A DNA stretch of 64,000 nucleotides. Source: an uncultured Bacteroidales bacterium. Lineage in GTDB: Bacteria > Bacteroidota > Bacteroidia > Bacteroidales > CAIWKO01. Positions 9,194 to 18,824 of this stretch are shown one piece after another. The DNA is taken from NCBI GenBank assembly GCA_903913285.1, contig CAIWKO010000020.1, positions 62,001-126,000 of the forward strand. The letters are read 5' to 3'. The translations under genes were made by a program, and so were the position numbers. A model generated the notes under the pieces. It saw nothing but the letters and a program-made list of their open reading frames with translations, did no database searches and was not told where the DNA came from. Numbering within the stretch: the stretch's first letter is position 1; every line of letters begins with the position of its first letter.

Positions 9194-10972
9194 ATGGAAA
9201 ATATTAAAGTCATAGTGGGGTTAGGAAGTTGCGGGTTGGCTGCAGGAGCAGGTAAGGTGTATGATAAATTAAAAACAATCAAGGATGCCAATAACATAAA
9301 ATTTGACTTAAAGAAGACAAGTTGTATAGGTATGTGTTATAGGGAGCCACTTGTAGAAGTTGTTGATAGTTCAGGTTCATACTTATATGGTGAAGTAAAC
9401 GAAGCCAAATTGGATGAAATACTTGAAAAACATATTCGAAATCACGAACCTGTGAAAGAATATGTTGTAAAGACTGAAAAGTTTGAAACCCCTGACAACA
9501 GTTTTTTTAACGGACAGGTAAAAATAGCTTTGCGCAATTGCGGATATATCGATCCTGAATCTATTGAAGAATATGAAGCTCGTGAAGGATATAAGTCCAT
9601 TAAAAGTATTGTTGCGAATAAAATGTCTCAAAATGATGTAATAAAAACCATTTTGGATTCAGGATTGAGAGGCAGAGGCGGTGGAGGATTTCCAACAGGT
9701 TTGAAATGGAAGTTTGCCAATAATAATAAATCTGCGCAAAAATACATTATTTGTAATGCAGATGAAGGCGACCCCGGTGCATTTATGGACAGATCTGTAC
9801 TTGAAGGTGATCCGCATTCGGTACTGGAAGGAATGATCATTGGTGCATACGCCATTGAAGCTTCTGAGGGTTGGATTTATTGTCGTGCAGAATATCCGCT
9901 GGCGATCAAACGTCTTATAATTGCTATAGAAAAAGCCAGAAAAAAAGGTTATTTGGGTAATAATATTTTTGGAGTCAAGGGTTTTAATTTCGACATACAT
10001 ATTAAAGAAGGTGCCGGTGCATTTGTTTGTGGTGAAGAAACAGCACTTATTGCCTCAATTGAAGGACAAAGAGGGATGCCTCGTAAAAGACCTCCATTCC
10101 CGGCAGAAGCAGGATTATGGCGAAATCCAACGAATATTAATAATGTTGAAACATTTGCAAATATTCCCTGGATAATAAACAAAGGTGCAGAAGCATATGC
10201 AGCATATGGAACAGAACGAAGCAAAGGCACTAAAGTGTTTGCTTTGACTGGAAAAATAAAACATGGCGGTCTTGTTGAAGTTCCCATGGGAATTACCATA
10301 AACGATATTGTATTTAAACTCGGTGGTGGAATTACAGATGATAAGAAATTTAAAGCTGTGCAACTTGGTGGTCCATCAGGTGGGTGTATTCCTGAGTATT
10401 TAGGGCATACAATTGTTGATTACGATTCGGTAAATGCTACCGGCGCCATTATGGGATCGGGTGGAATGGTTGTAATGGATGAAACCACTTGTATGGTGGA
10501 TATTGCAAGATTCTTTTTAGATTTTACCAGAAAAGAATCATGCGGAAAATGTACCTTCTGTAGAGTTGGAACCCAGAGGATGCTTGAGATCTTAGTTAGA
10601 ATTACTGAAGGAAAAGGTAAGGAAGGAGATATAGAAACGCTACAGGAACTTGCATATCAAATCAAAGACAGTTCGCTTTGTGGTTTGGGACAAACAGCTC
10701 CCAACCCCGTTCTTACAACCATAAAATATTTTCGTAATGAATACGAGGCGCATATTAAGGATAAAAAATGTCCGGCTAAAAATTGCAAACCGTTGCTTAC
10801 ATACAATATCAATCCTGAGCTTTGTACAGGATGTATGTTGTGCAAAAAAGTTTGTCCGTCAAATGCGATAGATGGTGAGAGGAAACTGGTACATTCTATT
10901 CGTCAGGAAGACTGTATAAAATGCGGGGCATGCTTCTCTAAATGCAGATTTAATGCTATATACGTAGACTAA
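9194..10972 (+). CDS. nuoF: NuoF/HndC-type NADH-binding flavoprotein with extra ferredoxin domain
   Basis: 592 residues from the ATG at 9194; an upstream in-frame ATG overlaps nuoE and adds only a Lys-rich tail. The N-terminal thioredoxin-like [2Fe-2S] domain has C13, C44 and C48. The FMN/NADH core contains GLRGRGGGGFPTGLKW and CNADEGDPGAFMDR. The [4Fe-4S] N3 site is SCGKCTFCRVG plus a later CGLGQTAPNP. The last 60 residues are a two-cluster ferredoxin (CTGCMLCKKVCP, CIKCGACFSKC). This long form is typical of HndC/HydB in electron-bifurcating hydrogenases, where NADH electrons are split through FMN. It is coupled with nuoE and the following NuoG-like gene. Confidence 0.93.
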   Translation: MENIKVIVGLGSCGLAAGAGKVYDKLKTIKDANNIKFDLKKTSCIGMCYREPLVEVVDSSGSYLYGEVNEAKLDEILEKHIRNHEPVKEYVVKTEKFETPDNSFFNGQVKIALRNCGYIDPESIEEYEAREGYKSIKSIVANKMSQNDVIKTILDSGLRGRGGGGFPTGLKWKFANNNKSAQKYIICNADEGDPGAFMDRSVLEGDPHSVLEGMIIGAYAIEASEGWIYCRAEYPLAIKRLIIAIEKARKKGYLGNNIFGVKGFNFDIHIKEGAGAFVCGEETALIASIEGQRGMPRKRPPFPAEAGLWRNPTNINNVETFANIPWIINKGAEAYAAYGTERSKGTKVFALTGKIKHGGLVEVPMGITINDIVFKLGGGITDDKKFKAVQLGGPSGGCIPEYLGHTIVDYDSVNATGAIMGSGGMVVMDETTCMVDIARFFLDFTRKESCGKCTFCRVGTQRMLEILVRITEGKGKEGDIETLQELAYQIKDSSLCGLGQTAPNPVLTTIKYFRNEYEAHIKDKKCPAKNCKPLLTYNINPELCTGCMLCKKVCPSNAIDGERKLVHSIRQEDCIKCGACFSKCRFNAIYVD

Positions 10973-11015
10973 TGATTTTATAACAATAATTACTGATAAG
11001 ATACAATTTTGAGAT

Positions 11016-14000
11016 ATGAATGAAATAAACGTTATTATAAATGGCAAGGTAGTAAAGGGTAATAAGGGAGAAACAATACTTTCACTTGCAAAACGAAATG
11101 GTATTTTTATACCATCACTGTGCAACGACGATAGACTTGAACCATATTCTTCTTGTTATGTTTGTGTTGTTGAAGTTGAAGGCATGCGTGGTCTTCAACC
11201 TTCGTGTTCGACCAAAATTGCAGATGGTATGAAGGTTGAAACCAGCAACAATATTATTTCAAAGGCACGAAAAACAGCACTTGATTTGCTTTTAAGCAAT
11301 CATTATGCTGATTGTTTAGGCCCTTGCAAACAAACTTGTCCTGCTGGTGTTGATATTCAGGGATACATTTCATATATTGACAAAGGAATGTATAATGAAG
11401 CAGTTGGATTGATTAAAGAGACAAACCCACTTCCGGCAATTTGTGGTCGTGTTTGCGTGCGACCCTGCGAGGTTGCCTGCCGTAGAAATTTACTTGATGA
11501 GGGGGCTGCTGTCGGCATTGATTATCTTAAGCGTTTTGCGTCTGATATTGATCTGACATCGCCTAATAAATATATACCTAAAATTAAACCGGATACAGGA
11601 AAAAAGATAGCGATAGTAGGTGCAGGGCCAGCTGGTTTATCTGCAGCATTCTTCCTTCGTAAGGAAGGTCATGCCTGTGATATTTTCGAAGCAAGTCCGA
11701 AGCCCGGTGGATGGCTCAGGTATGGGATTCCGGAGTACAGGTTACCTAACGATATTCTCCAAAATGAGGTTGATAATATTACCGATATGGGGGTTAATAT
11801 TTTTTACAACCAAAAGCTCGGAGAAAATATCAGTTATAAGGCTCTAAAATACAAGTATGATGCAATAATTCTTGCCATTGGTTCGCAAGCAGGCACATCG
11901 ATTGGCTGCAAGGGTGATGATGCAAAAAATGTTTTTTCGGGAATTGACTTTTTGAAGAAAATGGAACTTACCGGAAGCAAATATGATTTTTCCGGAAAAA
12001 AAGTCGCTGTAATTGGTGGTGGTAACACTGCTATGGATTGTTGTCGTACTTCAATGCGTTGCGGTGCCGAAAAAGTAACGGTAATTTATCGCCGTACGGA
12101 AAAAGAAATGCCTGCAAACCCTATTGAAATTCATGAATCAAAACTTGAAGGTATTGAATATATGTTGCTTACAGCTCCTATTAAAGTAAATAAAGGGAAG
12201 GATGGTTTAGCAAAAACTATTACTTGTATAAAAATGGGTTTAGGCGAACCTGACTCCTCCGGAAGAAGAAGACCCATCCCCATTGAAGGTTCCGAATTTG
12301 ATATTGAGGTTGATTATGTATTAGCAGCTATTGGACAAAAAACAATTGCTGAATTCGTTGATGAAGTAAATAATAATACTGATATTGGAGTCCTTAATAT
12401 TAATAAATGGGGCGATATTGAAGCTGATCCTCAAACTTTGCAAACCAGTGTTAAACGCATTTTTGCTGCCGGAGATGGTGTAACAGGTCCTGCAACTTTA
12501 ATTCAGGCAATTGCACAGGCACGAATTGCAGCTAATAGCTGTCATCAGTTTCTTACAGGACAAGCAGTAGAACCTAATAAAAAAGAATTCCTAAGCAAAA
12601 AGGAAAATTTTCAGGTACAGAATTCAGCCGATTATTTAAATAAATATGCCAAACAACTTCGTGAGGAAATGCCTACCATGAACGCTGGTTCAAGAAATAA
12701 TTTCTCTGAAGTTGAATTAGGGTATACGAATGAGGTGGTCGCAAAACACGAAGCGCAGCGTTGCTTAGAATGTGGATGTTCTGCTTACTTTACTTGTGAT
12801 TTGAAAAAATATTCAACCGAATATGAGGTAGTTCAGACTAAATATTCGGGTTTTTATAATAATCACGATGTTGACTTCAGGCATCCTTATATTGAGATAG
12901 ATAATAATAAATGTATTCTTTGTTCAAGATGTATTCGAATTTGTAGAGAAGTTGTTGGTGCCAATGCTCTTGGGCTTATCAACAGAGGTTTTGAAACGTA
13001 TGTTGCTCCAAGTATGGGCGATTCACTCTCGGATACTTCTTGTGAATCATGCGGTTTATGTCTTTCTACATGTCCGACCGGTGCTTTGTCTGAAAATGTT
13101 GATTTTAAGCCAGGGCCTCTACAACTTGATTCAGTAGATACTATTTGTAATTATTGTTCAGTAGGTTGTACTTTGACACGTCATCTCAAAAATGGTTATG
13201 CCATGAAAGTAACCGGTAAACCTGGAAAAATAAATACAGATGGTAATATTTGCAGATTCCCGAAATTTGGTTACAAGTACATTAATGATAAAAAAAGAAT
13301 TTTAAAGCCGTTATTGAAATCGGCAGGCAAATTCGAAGAAATTAGCTTTACGGAGGCACTTGACATTATCATTTATAAAATAAAGAGTGTAATGCCTGAC
13401 CAAAATGCCTTTTTTGCAGGTGCACGACTGACCAATGAGGAATTGTATCTTGTACAAAAGCTTGCACGTTATGGGGCAAAAACGAACAACGTAAACAGTT
13501 TTCATTATTTGGGAAGAGGCGACGGATATCTTAGCAATACAATTGGAAATACAATGTTTGACCGAATGTATGGTGCCAGTAAAATTTATATTTTAGGCAC
13601 AGAACTATACAGAGATTATGCTGTTGTTGGATTTATGATAAATAACATCCGATATAAAAATAATATTCCTGTTGAGTTTATTACAATTAATGCGGAAAGT
13701 CTAATGACGCAGAAAGCTGATAATACTATTATTATTAAGAACTATTATTATTTTATCAAAGCTGTTAATCATTATCTACTTTCAAATGAACTTGAAAACA
13801 GAATGTTTATCAAAGACAATTGTGTTGGATTTGATGATTATAAAACGAAATTGTTGTCGAAAGATTTCAAAACCATAGCAGAACAGGGTTGTTCATCAAT
13901 AGAATACGTTATTGACTTTGCAAAGGAATTTAATGAGCAACAAAATGCAATACTCGTATTTTCCGAAAAGGAATGTTCTTCAAATGCCAGTTTGGAATTA

Positions 14001-14723
14001 TTCAATCTTGCCTTAATTACAGGAAAATTAGGAAAAACATCGAGTGGTATTATTTCTCTTAAGGAAAAAAATAATTCACATGGAATTTTCGATATGGGAA
14101 TTATTCCTAAGTATGGAGTTGGTAAGGTTCCTATCGATGATGAAAGACTTATTGTAAAGATGAAAGAAAAATGGAGCGTTGATGAAGTTCCCACTAATGT
14201 GAATGAAAACATGATATCATTACTTGAAAATGGTATGTTTAAGAACCTGTTTATCTTTGGAGAAGATCCTATAGGTTGTGCTGTTAATAAAGAAAAAGTC
14301 GGACAATGGTTATCTATTGCAGATTTTATAATGGTTCAGGATTATTTTATGACTGAAACAGCCCAGAAAGCACATTTAATTCTACCGGCATCTTTCCCGG
14401 TTGAAACTGGGGGTAGTTATACCAATTCACAAAATGTAATCCAAAAATTCGATTGCGAGGTAGAATCAAAAGTTGAAAAGAGAAATTATGAACAAATTTT
14501 GGAGCTTCTTTCAAAATTTGGTGATACTAACAAAAATGCTGATTATGTCGATGTCATGATGGAACTTATTTCAATGTTGCCAACCACTGATGAATCCGCT
14601 TATCAATTTGTTTTTACAGAAAAAGATAATTTTAATCGTATATTTGATTTCGGATGCGATTATCTGGTAAAATACTTTGAAGATGATTTTAATCAGAAAT
14701 TCGTTAAAAATGATAATAATTAA
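11016..14723 (+). CDS. NuoG-GltD-molybdopterin-fold fusion oxidoreductase
   Basis: A 1,235-residue fusion. Residues 1-80 are a NuoG-type [2Fe-2S] ferredoxin (C36, C47, C50, C64). Residues about 95-560 are a complete GltD/NfnB-like module: cluster cysteines C100, C104, C108, C143, C147, C151 and C155, FAD motif GAGPAG at 202-207, and NAD(P) motif GGGNTAMD near 335. Residues 633-690 are a double [4Fe-4S] ferredoxin. From C711 (CNYCSVGC, then C746) a molybdopterin-oxidoreductase fold runs to the end. Where formate dehydrogenases carry the catalytic Cys or Sec, this protein reads FHYLGRG (829-835), so formate oxidation is unlikely. Inferred role: hub subunit passing electrons between NuoEF, its own second flavin site and ferredoxin or NAD(P). 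Confidence 0.85.
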   Translation: MNEINVIINGKVVKGNKGETILSLAKRNGIFIPSLCNDDRLEPYSSCYVCVVEVEGMRGLQPSCSTKIADGMKVETSNNIISKARKTALDLLLSNHYADCLGPCKQTCPAGVDIQGYISYIDKGMYNEAVGLIKETNPLPAICGRVCVRPCEVACRRNLLDEGAAVGIDYLKRFASDIDLTSPNKYIPKIKPDTGKKIAIVGAGPAGLSAAFFLRKEGHACDIFEASPKPGGWLRYGIPEYRLPNDILQNEVDNITDMGVNIFYNQKLGENISYKALKYKYDAIILAIGSQAGTSIGCKGDDAKNVFSGIDFLKKMELTGSKYDFSGKKVAVIGGGNTAMDCCRTSMRCGAEKVTVIYRRTEKEMPANPIEIHESKLEGIEYMLLTAPIKVNKGKDGLAKTITCIKMGLGEPDSSGRRRPIPIEGSEFDIEVDYVLAAIGQKTIAEFVDEVNNNTDIGVLNINKWGDIEADPQTLQTSVKRIFAAGDGVTGPATLIQAIAQARIAANSCHQFLTGQAVEPNKKEFLSKKENFQVQNSADYLNKYAKQLREEMPTMNAGSRNNFSEVELGYTNEVVAKHEAQRCLECGCSAYFTCDLKKYSTEYEVVQTKYSGFYNNHDVDFRHPYIEIDNNKCILCSRCIRICREVVGANALGLINRGFETYVAPSMGDSLSDTSCESCGLCLSTCPTGALSENVDFKPGPLQLDSVDTICNYCSVGCTLTRHLKNGYAMKVTGKPGKINTDGNICRFPKFGYKYINDKKRILKPLLKSAGKFEEISFTEALDIIIYKIKSVMPDQNAFFAGARLTNEELYLVQKLARYGAKTNNVNSFHYLGRGDGYLSNTIGNTMFDRMYGASKIYILGTELYRDYAVVGFMINNIRYKNNIPVEFITINAESLMTQKADNTIIIKNYYYFIKAVNHYLLSNELENRMFIKDNCVGFDDYKTKLLSKDFKTIAEQGCSSIEYVIDFAKEFNEQQNAILVFSEKECSSNASLELFNLALITGKLGKTSSGIISLKEKNNSHGIFDMGIIPKYGVGKVPIDDERLIVKMKEKWSVDEVPTNVNENMISLLENGMFKNLFIFGEDPIGCAVNKEKVGQWLSIADFIMVQDYFMTETAQKAHLILPASFPVETGGSYTNSQNVIQKFDCEVESKVEKRNYEQILELLSKFGDTNKNADYVDVMMELISMLPTTDESAYQFVFTEKDNFNRIFDFGCDYLVKYFEDDFNQKFVKNDNN

Positions 14724-14747
14724 CTTCCAAATTTTTATAAAATTTCT

Positions 14748-14755
14748 TATATTTG
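14748..14755 (+). promoter_or_regulatory. Possible internal promoter (-7 element)
   Basis: TATATTTG matches TAnnTTTG exactly and lies 18 bases above the ATG at 14774. No TTG is seen at the -33 spacing, so this is tentative. It would let the zinc-ribbon/Nfn half of the cluster be expressed separately. Confidence 0.35.
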
Positions 14756-14773
14756 TAATTAATTACTAAAAAA

Positions 14774-15667
14774 ATGAGCACAATAAATTTTATTTCATTA
14801 AAAGTTAAATGCCCTGTTTGCAGCAAATCTCTTATGGATAATGAAAACAAGGTAGATAACGAACCAAGTATTAAATTGTTAATTGAATCAGGTGAAAAAA
14901 AAGGAACTCTTAGATTAAGTTCTGTTTACGGTAGTTTTAATTATCTTACTGATATTGAAGTTGTCGACAAGGATGTTGTGAGTTTTTATTGTCCTTTTTG
15001 TCATGAAGAATTAAATACAACGGAGTTATGTAAAATGTGTGATGCCTCAATGGTTTCACTTAATCTCGACCTTGGTGGTAAAGTGAGTTTTTGCTCCCGA
15101 AAAGGCTGTCAGGACCATAGCGTTGGTTTTGAAGACTTATCAGTGGCTTTGAAACAACTGTATCAGGATTACGGAGAAAATGCAGATATTCATAAACTTA
15201 AACCTACAAGGGACGAATTTTTCACACCTATCAGAACAAAGCAAAAATCAGATGCAGACGATCATAAAGAAATTATTGAGAGTGGTTCTTTTCTTCATGT
15301 TTATTGTCCATTTTGCAGGAAATCTCTGATAACTGACGATATGCTGAAACTTAAAATTATTAATGAAAGAGGTGAGACGGGTTATATAATGTCAAGTCCT
15401 TATCTTAATGTTTTTACGTCAAAATCAACGATTTATCTTCCTGAGGAAAAGGAGGTTAAAGATATTCTTTGTCCGAATTGTGATACAAGTATAAAAATAC
15501 CAGAGAGAAGTTGTGAGAAATGTGGGTCAACCATTGCAAAAGTAATTGTGGGTGCAAGAACGAAGATGATTGATTTTTACATTTGTTCAAGAAAAGGTTG
15601 TACTTGGCATGGATTAAATGAAGATGATTTGGAAAATATTAAATTGGAGGATAGTCTTGAGTGGTAA
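14774..15667 (+). CDS. Protein with two zinc-ribbon modules, redox locus
   Basis: A 297-residue protein of unknown function built from two copies of one module of about 120 residues. Each copy has CPxC, a spacer of about 45-70 residues with a hydrophobic beta stretch, a second CPxC, a CxxC pair, and a final ICSRKGC or FCSRKGC segment with a nearby His. Copy 1 starts at C13/C16 and copy 2 near residue 180. A third copy forms the N-terminus of the NfnB-like protein at 16563. The cysteine pattern suggests structural zinc or iron rather than [4Fe-4S] ferredoxin. Position between the NuoG-GltD fusion and nfnA suggests an accessory or docking subunit of the redox complex. I know no named family for it. 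Confidence 0.75.
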   Translation: MSTINFISLKVKCPVCSKSLMDNENKVDNEPSIKLLIESGEKKGTLRLSSVYGSFNYLTDIEVVDKDVVSFYCPFCHEELNTTELCKMCDASMVSLNLDLGGKVSFCSRKGCQDHSVGFEDLSVALKQLYQDYGENADIHKLKPTRDEFFTPIRTKQKSDADDHKEIIESGSFLHVYCPFCRKSLITDDMLKLKIINERGETGYIMSSPYLNVFTSKSTIYLPEEKEVKDILCPNCDTSIKIPERSCEKCGSTIAKVIVGARTKMIDFYICSRKGCTWHGLNEDDLENIKLEDSLEW

Positions 15668-15726
15668 GAAATAAATGATTAACTTTGTCTGATGCAAATA
15701 TTTATTAACAAATAAAATACATCGCT

Positions 15727-16551
15727 ATGTTTCAAATTGTCAGAAAACAAGAAATGGCTAAGGGTACTATCATTCGTTTTGATATTGAAGCCCCAAAAAT
15801 TGCGAAAAAAATCAAACCGGGACAATTTGTTATTCTTAGAGTTAATGAAACAGGGGAGCGTATTCCCCTTACTGTTGCTGACAAAGATGAATTCTCAGGA
15901 ATAATTACTGTAATTTTTCAGGTTGTTGGAAAAACTACAGCCTTGATGCGTTCATTGAAAGAGGGAGATATTATTAAAGATGTTACCGGACCATTAGGTA
16001 AACCTGCAGAAATTGAAAAAGTGGGAACCGTGATTATGGTTGGTGGTGGAACCGGTGTAGCTATTCTTTATCACATTACAAAGGCATTTAAGCTTGCCGG
16101 TAATCAGGTAATAAGTATTATTGGTGCCCGTGATAAAGATATGTTGATCCTTAAAAATGAAATGGAAAATGTTAGTGATGAACTCGTGGTTACTACTGAT
16201 GACGGTAGTTATGGGTATCGTGGATTTGTTACTGACCCATTAGGCAAATATCTCGGAGAGCGATATGACATAAAATTGGTTTATGCGATTGGTCCTATTA
16301 TAATGATGAAAAATGTTTGCAAACTTACTAAACAATTCAATACTAAAACTTTTGTTAGCTTAAACCCTGTTATGATTGACGGCACTGGAATGTGCGGTGG
16401 TTGCAGAGTTAAAGTTGATAATAAAACTCAGTTTTGTTGTGTAGATGGTCCTGATTTTGATGGACATAAGGTTGATTTCGATGAACTGGAAAAAAGAAAC
16501 TCTCTTTATTTAAAAGACGAAAAAAATTCTTTATTATTTTCAATACGTTAA
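15727..16551 (+). CDS. nfnA: NfnA/SudB-like ferredoxin-NADP reductase subunit
   Basis: 274 residues. An N-terminal FAD-binding barrel (KPGQFVILRVNETGERIPLTVAD) is followed by a nucleotide-binding domain (MVGGGTGVAILYHI). A C-terminal [2Fe-2S] site has cysteines in GMCGGCRV and FCCVDGPDFDGHKVDF. This is the signature of the small subunit of NADH-dependent ferredoxin:NADP+ oxidoreductase, also called sulfide dehydrogenase SudB. In Nfn it binds NADH and FAD and works with NfnB, which carries the bifurcating flavin. The nfnB-like gene follows after 11 bases, so the pair is almost certainly translated together. Confidence 0.93.
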   Translation: MFQIVRKQEMAKGTIIRFDIEAPKIAKKIKPGQFVILRVNETGERIPLTVADKDEFSGIITVIFQVVGKTTALMRSLKEGDIIKDVTGPLGKPAEIEKVGTVIMVGGGTGVAILYHITKAFKLAGNQVISIIGARDKDMLILKNEMENVSDELVVTTDDGSYGYRGFVTDPLGKYLGERYDIKLVYAIGPIIMMKNVCKLTKQFNTKTFVSLNPVMIDGTGMCGGCRVKVDNKTQFCCVDGPDFDGHKVDFDELEKRNSLYLKDEKNSLLFSIR

Positions 16552-16562
16552 AATAATTCCTT

Positions 16563-18350
16563 ATGGATGATCAGGAAGTAAAATATCTAAAATTTAAAAC
16601 CTATCTCAATACATATTGTCCGTATTGTCATCAGAGTTTTAATGTCGAAAAAAAGAACGATAAGCAATTAGTTTTTAAAGCTAATTATAAAGATCAGGAA
16701 ATGGATTTATCACTCAGTCCATATCTTGATGTTTTTGAGTCGACTACAAGTCATGAAGTCAAAGAAGGTGATCTGTTAAGTGACCTTCTTTGTCCTTCTT
16801 GTAATAAGAGTCTGATTAGCAAAGAAATTAAGTGCGGAGAATGTGGTTCCGATGTTGCTGGAGTTATTATATCTGCTGCCTCTAAGCTTATTCCATTTTA
16901 TATTTGCTTAAAAAAAGGATGCGAGTGGCACGGATTAACTAAAGCAGATGAAAGAAAAATAAAATTGAAAATTCCTCGTCAGGAAATGCCTGAACAGGAT
17001 AAAACATTACGCATTCACAATCATCAGGAGGTTCCGTACGGTTTTACTTCTGAGCTTGCCTCACTTGAAGCCGGACGTTGTTTACAATGTAAAAATCCAA
17101 AATGTGTAGAAGGATGTCCTGTAAATGTTGATATTCCTGCTTTTATTAAATTGATGCGTGAGAATGATTTCAATGGTGCTGCGAAAAAAATAAAAGAAAG
17201 AAATGTTTTACCAGCAATTTGTGGAAGAGTTTGTCCTCAGGAGTCGCAATGCGAAGAAAAATGCATACTTGGATACAAGGATAAACCTGTTGCTATTGGT
17301 CGCCTGGAACGTTTTGTTGCTGATTTTGAACGAAAAATGGAATTAGTAAAAATTCCAATTATTAAAACAAAAATTAATAAACGCATCGCAGTTGTGGGTT
17401 CTGGACCCGGTGGCCTAACGGTTGCAGCCGATATGGCACTATTGGGTTATTCAGTAACAGTTTTTGAAGCTTTACATGAATTAGGGGGAGTATTAACTTA
17501 TGGTATTCCGGAATTTCGGTTACCAAAATCTATTGTACAATTTGAGATAAACTACTTAAAAGAAATAGGTGTGCGTTTCGAATTGAACCATGTTATTGGA
17601 AATATTATTACTATTCAGGAACTTCTTGAATATTTTGATGCTGTTTATATTGGAGTTGGTGCTGGTTTGCCAACATTTATGGGTATAGAAGGAGAAAATT
17701 TTGGAAATGTGTTTTCATCAAACGAATACCTTACCAGAATGAATCTGATGAAAGCGTATCTTTTTCCAGAGTATGATACTCCTATGCCAAGAGGTAATAA
17801 AGTTGTTGTTATTGGTGGTGGCAATGTTGCAATGGATAGTGCCCGTTCTGCTATTCGTACCGGTTCAGCTGAAGTTACGATTGTCTACCGACGTTCACGG
17901 CAGGAATTACCTGCCCGAGCAGAAGAAGTTCATCATGCTGAAGAGGAGGGTATCAGATTCAGGTTGCTTACTAATCCAATCAGATACATTGGTACAGATT
18001 ATAATATGGTTAAAGGACTTGAATGTATAAAAATGGAATTAGGAGAACCTGATGAATCAGGCAGACGTCGCCCTGTTCCAATAAAGGATTCGGAATTTAT
18101 TATTGAATGCGATTTAGCAGTTGTTGCGATTGGTACTGGTCCAAATCCAATTATTTTTCAGTCGTCACCTGATTTGAAAAGAAATAAATGGGGTTACCTT
18201 GATGCAAATAATAATACTATGGAAACTTCAATTTCAAAGGTGTATGCAGGAGGAGATATAGTAACAGGTTCTGCAACGGTGATTCAGGCTATGGGAGCTG
18301 GTCGTATTGCTGCAAATGCCATGCATAAAAAATTATCTAAAGAAAATTAA
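16563..18350 (+). CDS. nfnB: NfnB/SudA-like flavoprotein with N-terminal zinc ribbon
   Basis: 595 residues, longer than ordinary NfnB (about 465) because residues about 1-145 are an added zinc-ribbon module (CPYC, CPSC, CGECG, ICLKKGCEWH) shared with the 14774 protein. Then comes a canonical GltD-like core. Cluster ligands are RCLQCKNPKCVEGCP and CGRVCPQESQCEEKC. The FAD motif VGSGPGGL and GGVLTYGIPEFRLP are near residue 280. The NADP motif GGGNVAMDSARSA is near 420. With NfnA it should couple NADH, NADP+ and ferredoxin by flavin-based bifurcation. A glutamate synthase small subunit is the alternative, but no large subunit is present. Confidence 0.9.
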   Translation: MDDQEVKYLKFKTYLNTYCPYCHQSFNVEKKNDKQLVFKANYKDQEMDLSLSPYLDVFESTTSHEVKEGDLLSDLLCPSCNKSLISKEIKCGECGSDVAGVIISAASKLIPFYICLKKGCEWHGLTKADERKIKLKIPRQEMPEQDKTLRIHNHQEVPYGFTSELASLEAGRCLQCKNPKCVEGCPVNVDIPAFIKLMRENDFNGAAKKIKERNVLPAICGRVCPQESQCEEKCILGYKDKPVAIGRLERFVADFERKMELVKIPIIKTKINKRIAVVGSGPGGLTVAADMALLGYSVTVFEALHELGGVLTYGIPEFRLPKSIVQFEINYLKEIGVRFELNHVIGNIITIQELLEYFDAVYIGVGAGLPTFMGIEGENFGNVFSSNEYLTRMNLMKAYLFPEYDTPMPRGNKVVVIGGGNVAMDSARSAIRTGSAEVTIVYRRSRQELPARAEEVHHAEEEGIRFRLLTNPIRYIGTDYNMVKGLECIKMELGEPDESGRRRPVPIKDSEFIIECDLAVVAIGTGPNPIIFQSSPDLKRNKWGYLDANNNTMETSISKVYAGGDIVTGSATVIQAMGAGRIAANAMHKKLSKEN

Positions 18351-18362
18351 AAAATTACAGAT

Positions 18363-18818
18363 ATGAATGAATTTAAATCTATTGACGATATTCTTGATTT
18401 TGCGATAAACTCCGAACAAGAAGCTATTGACTTTTATACGAAATTAGCTACAGTTGCAAAAACTGATGCAATAAAAGAAGTGTTTACTGATTTTGCCGGT
18501 GAGGAAGCAGGGCATAAGGCTAAACTCATTGAAATTAAAAAGAATGGATCTTTTGGTGTGATAACTGAAAAAATTTCTGATCTTAAAATAGCTGATTACG
18601 TTGTTAATAATCAGCCAAGTCCAGAGATGACTTACCAGGATGCTTTGATTTTGGCCATGCATAAAGAAAAAGCAGCGTTTAAATTATACTCAGCTTTAGC
18701 AGACAGGGCACCGAATGCAGATATTAGAAATTTGTTTTTGATGCTGGCTCAGGAAGAATCAAAACACAAATTGCGTTTTGAGTTGGAGTATGACGAATAT
18801 GTTTTGCGCGAAAACTAA
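18363..18818 (+). CDS. Ferritin-like di-iron protein (rubrerythrin family)
   Basis: 151 residues, four-helix bundle. Two di-iron half-sites are visible: EQEAIDFY with EEAGHKAKL in the first pair of helices, and KEKAAFKLY with EESKHKLRFE in the second. This is the rubrerythrin erythrin domain. There is no C-terminal rubredoxin CxxC pair, so it must take electrons from a partner. It starts 12 bases after nfnB and closes the cluster. Likely function: reduction of hydrogen peroxide or oxygen with electrons from the neighbouring oxidoreductases, fitting an anaerobe facing oxidative stress. Confidence 0.85.
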   Translation: MNEFKSIDDILDFAINSEQEAIDFYTKLATVAKTDAIKEVFTDFAGEEAGHKAKLIEIKKNGSFGVITEKISDLKIADYVVNNQPSPEMTYQDALILAMHKEKAAFKLYSALADRAPNADIRNLFLMLAQEESKHKLRFELEYDEYVLREN

Positions 18819-18824
18819 AGAATA

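Noticed and set aside
11016-14723. Formate dehydrogenase alpha subunit
   Set aside because: The catalytic Cys/Sec position is replaced by the FHYLGRG segment, and a GltD module is inserted.
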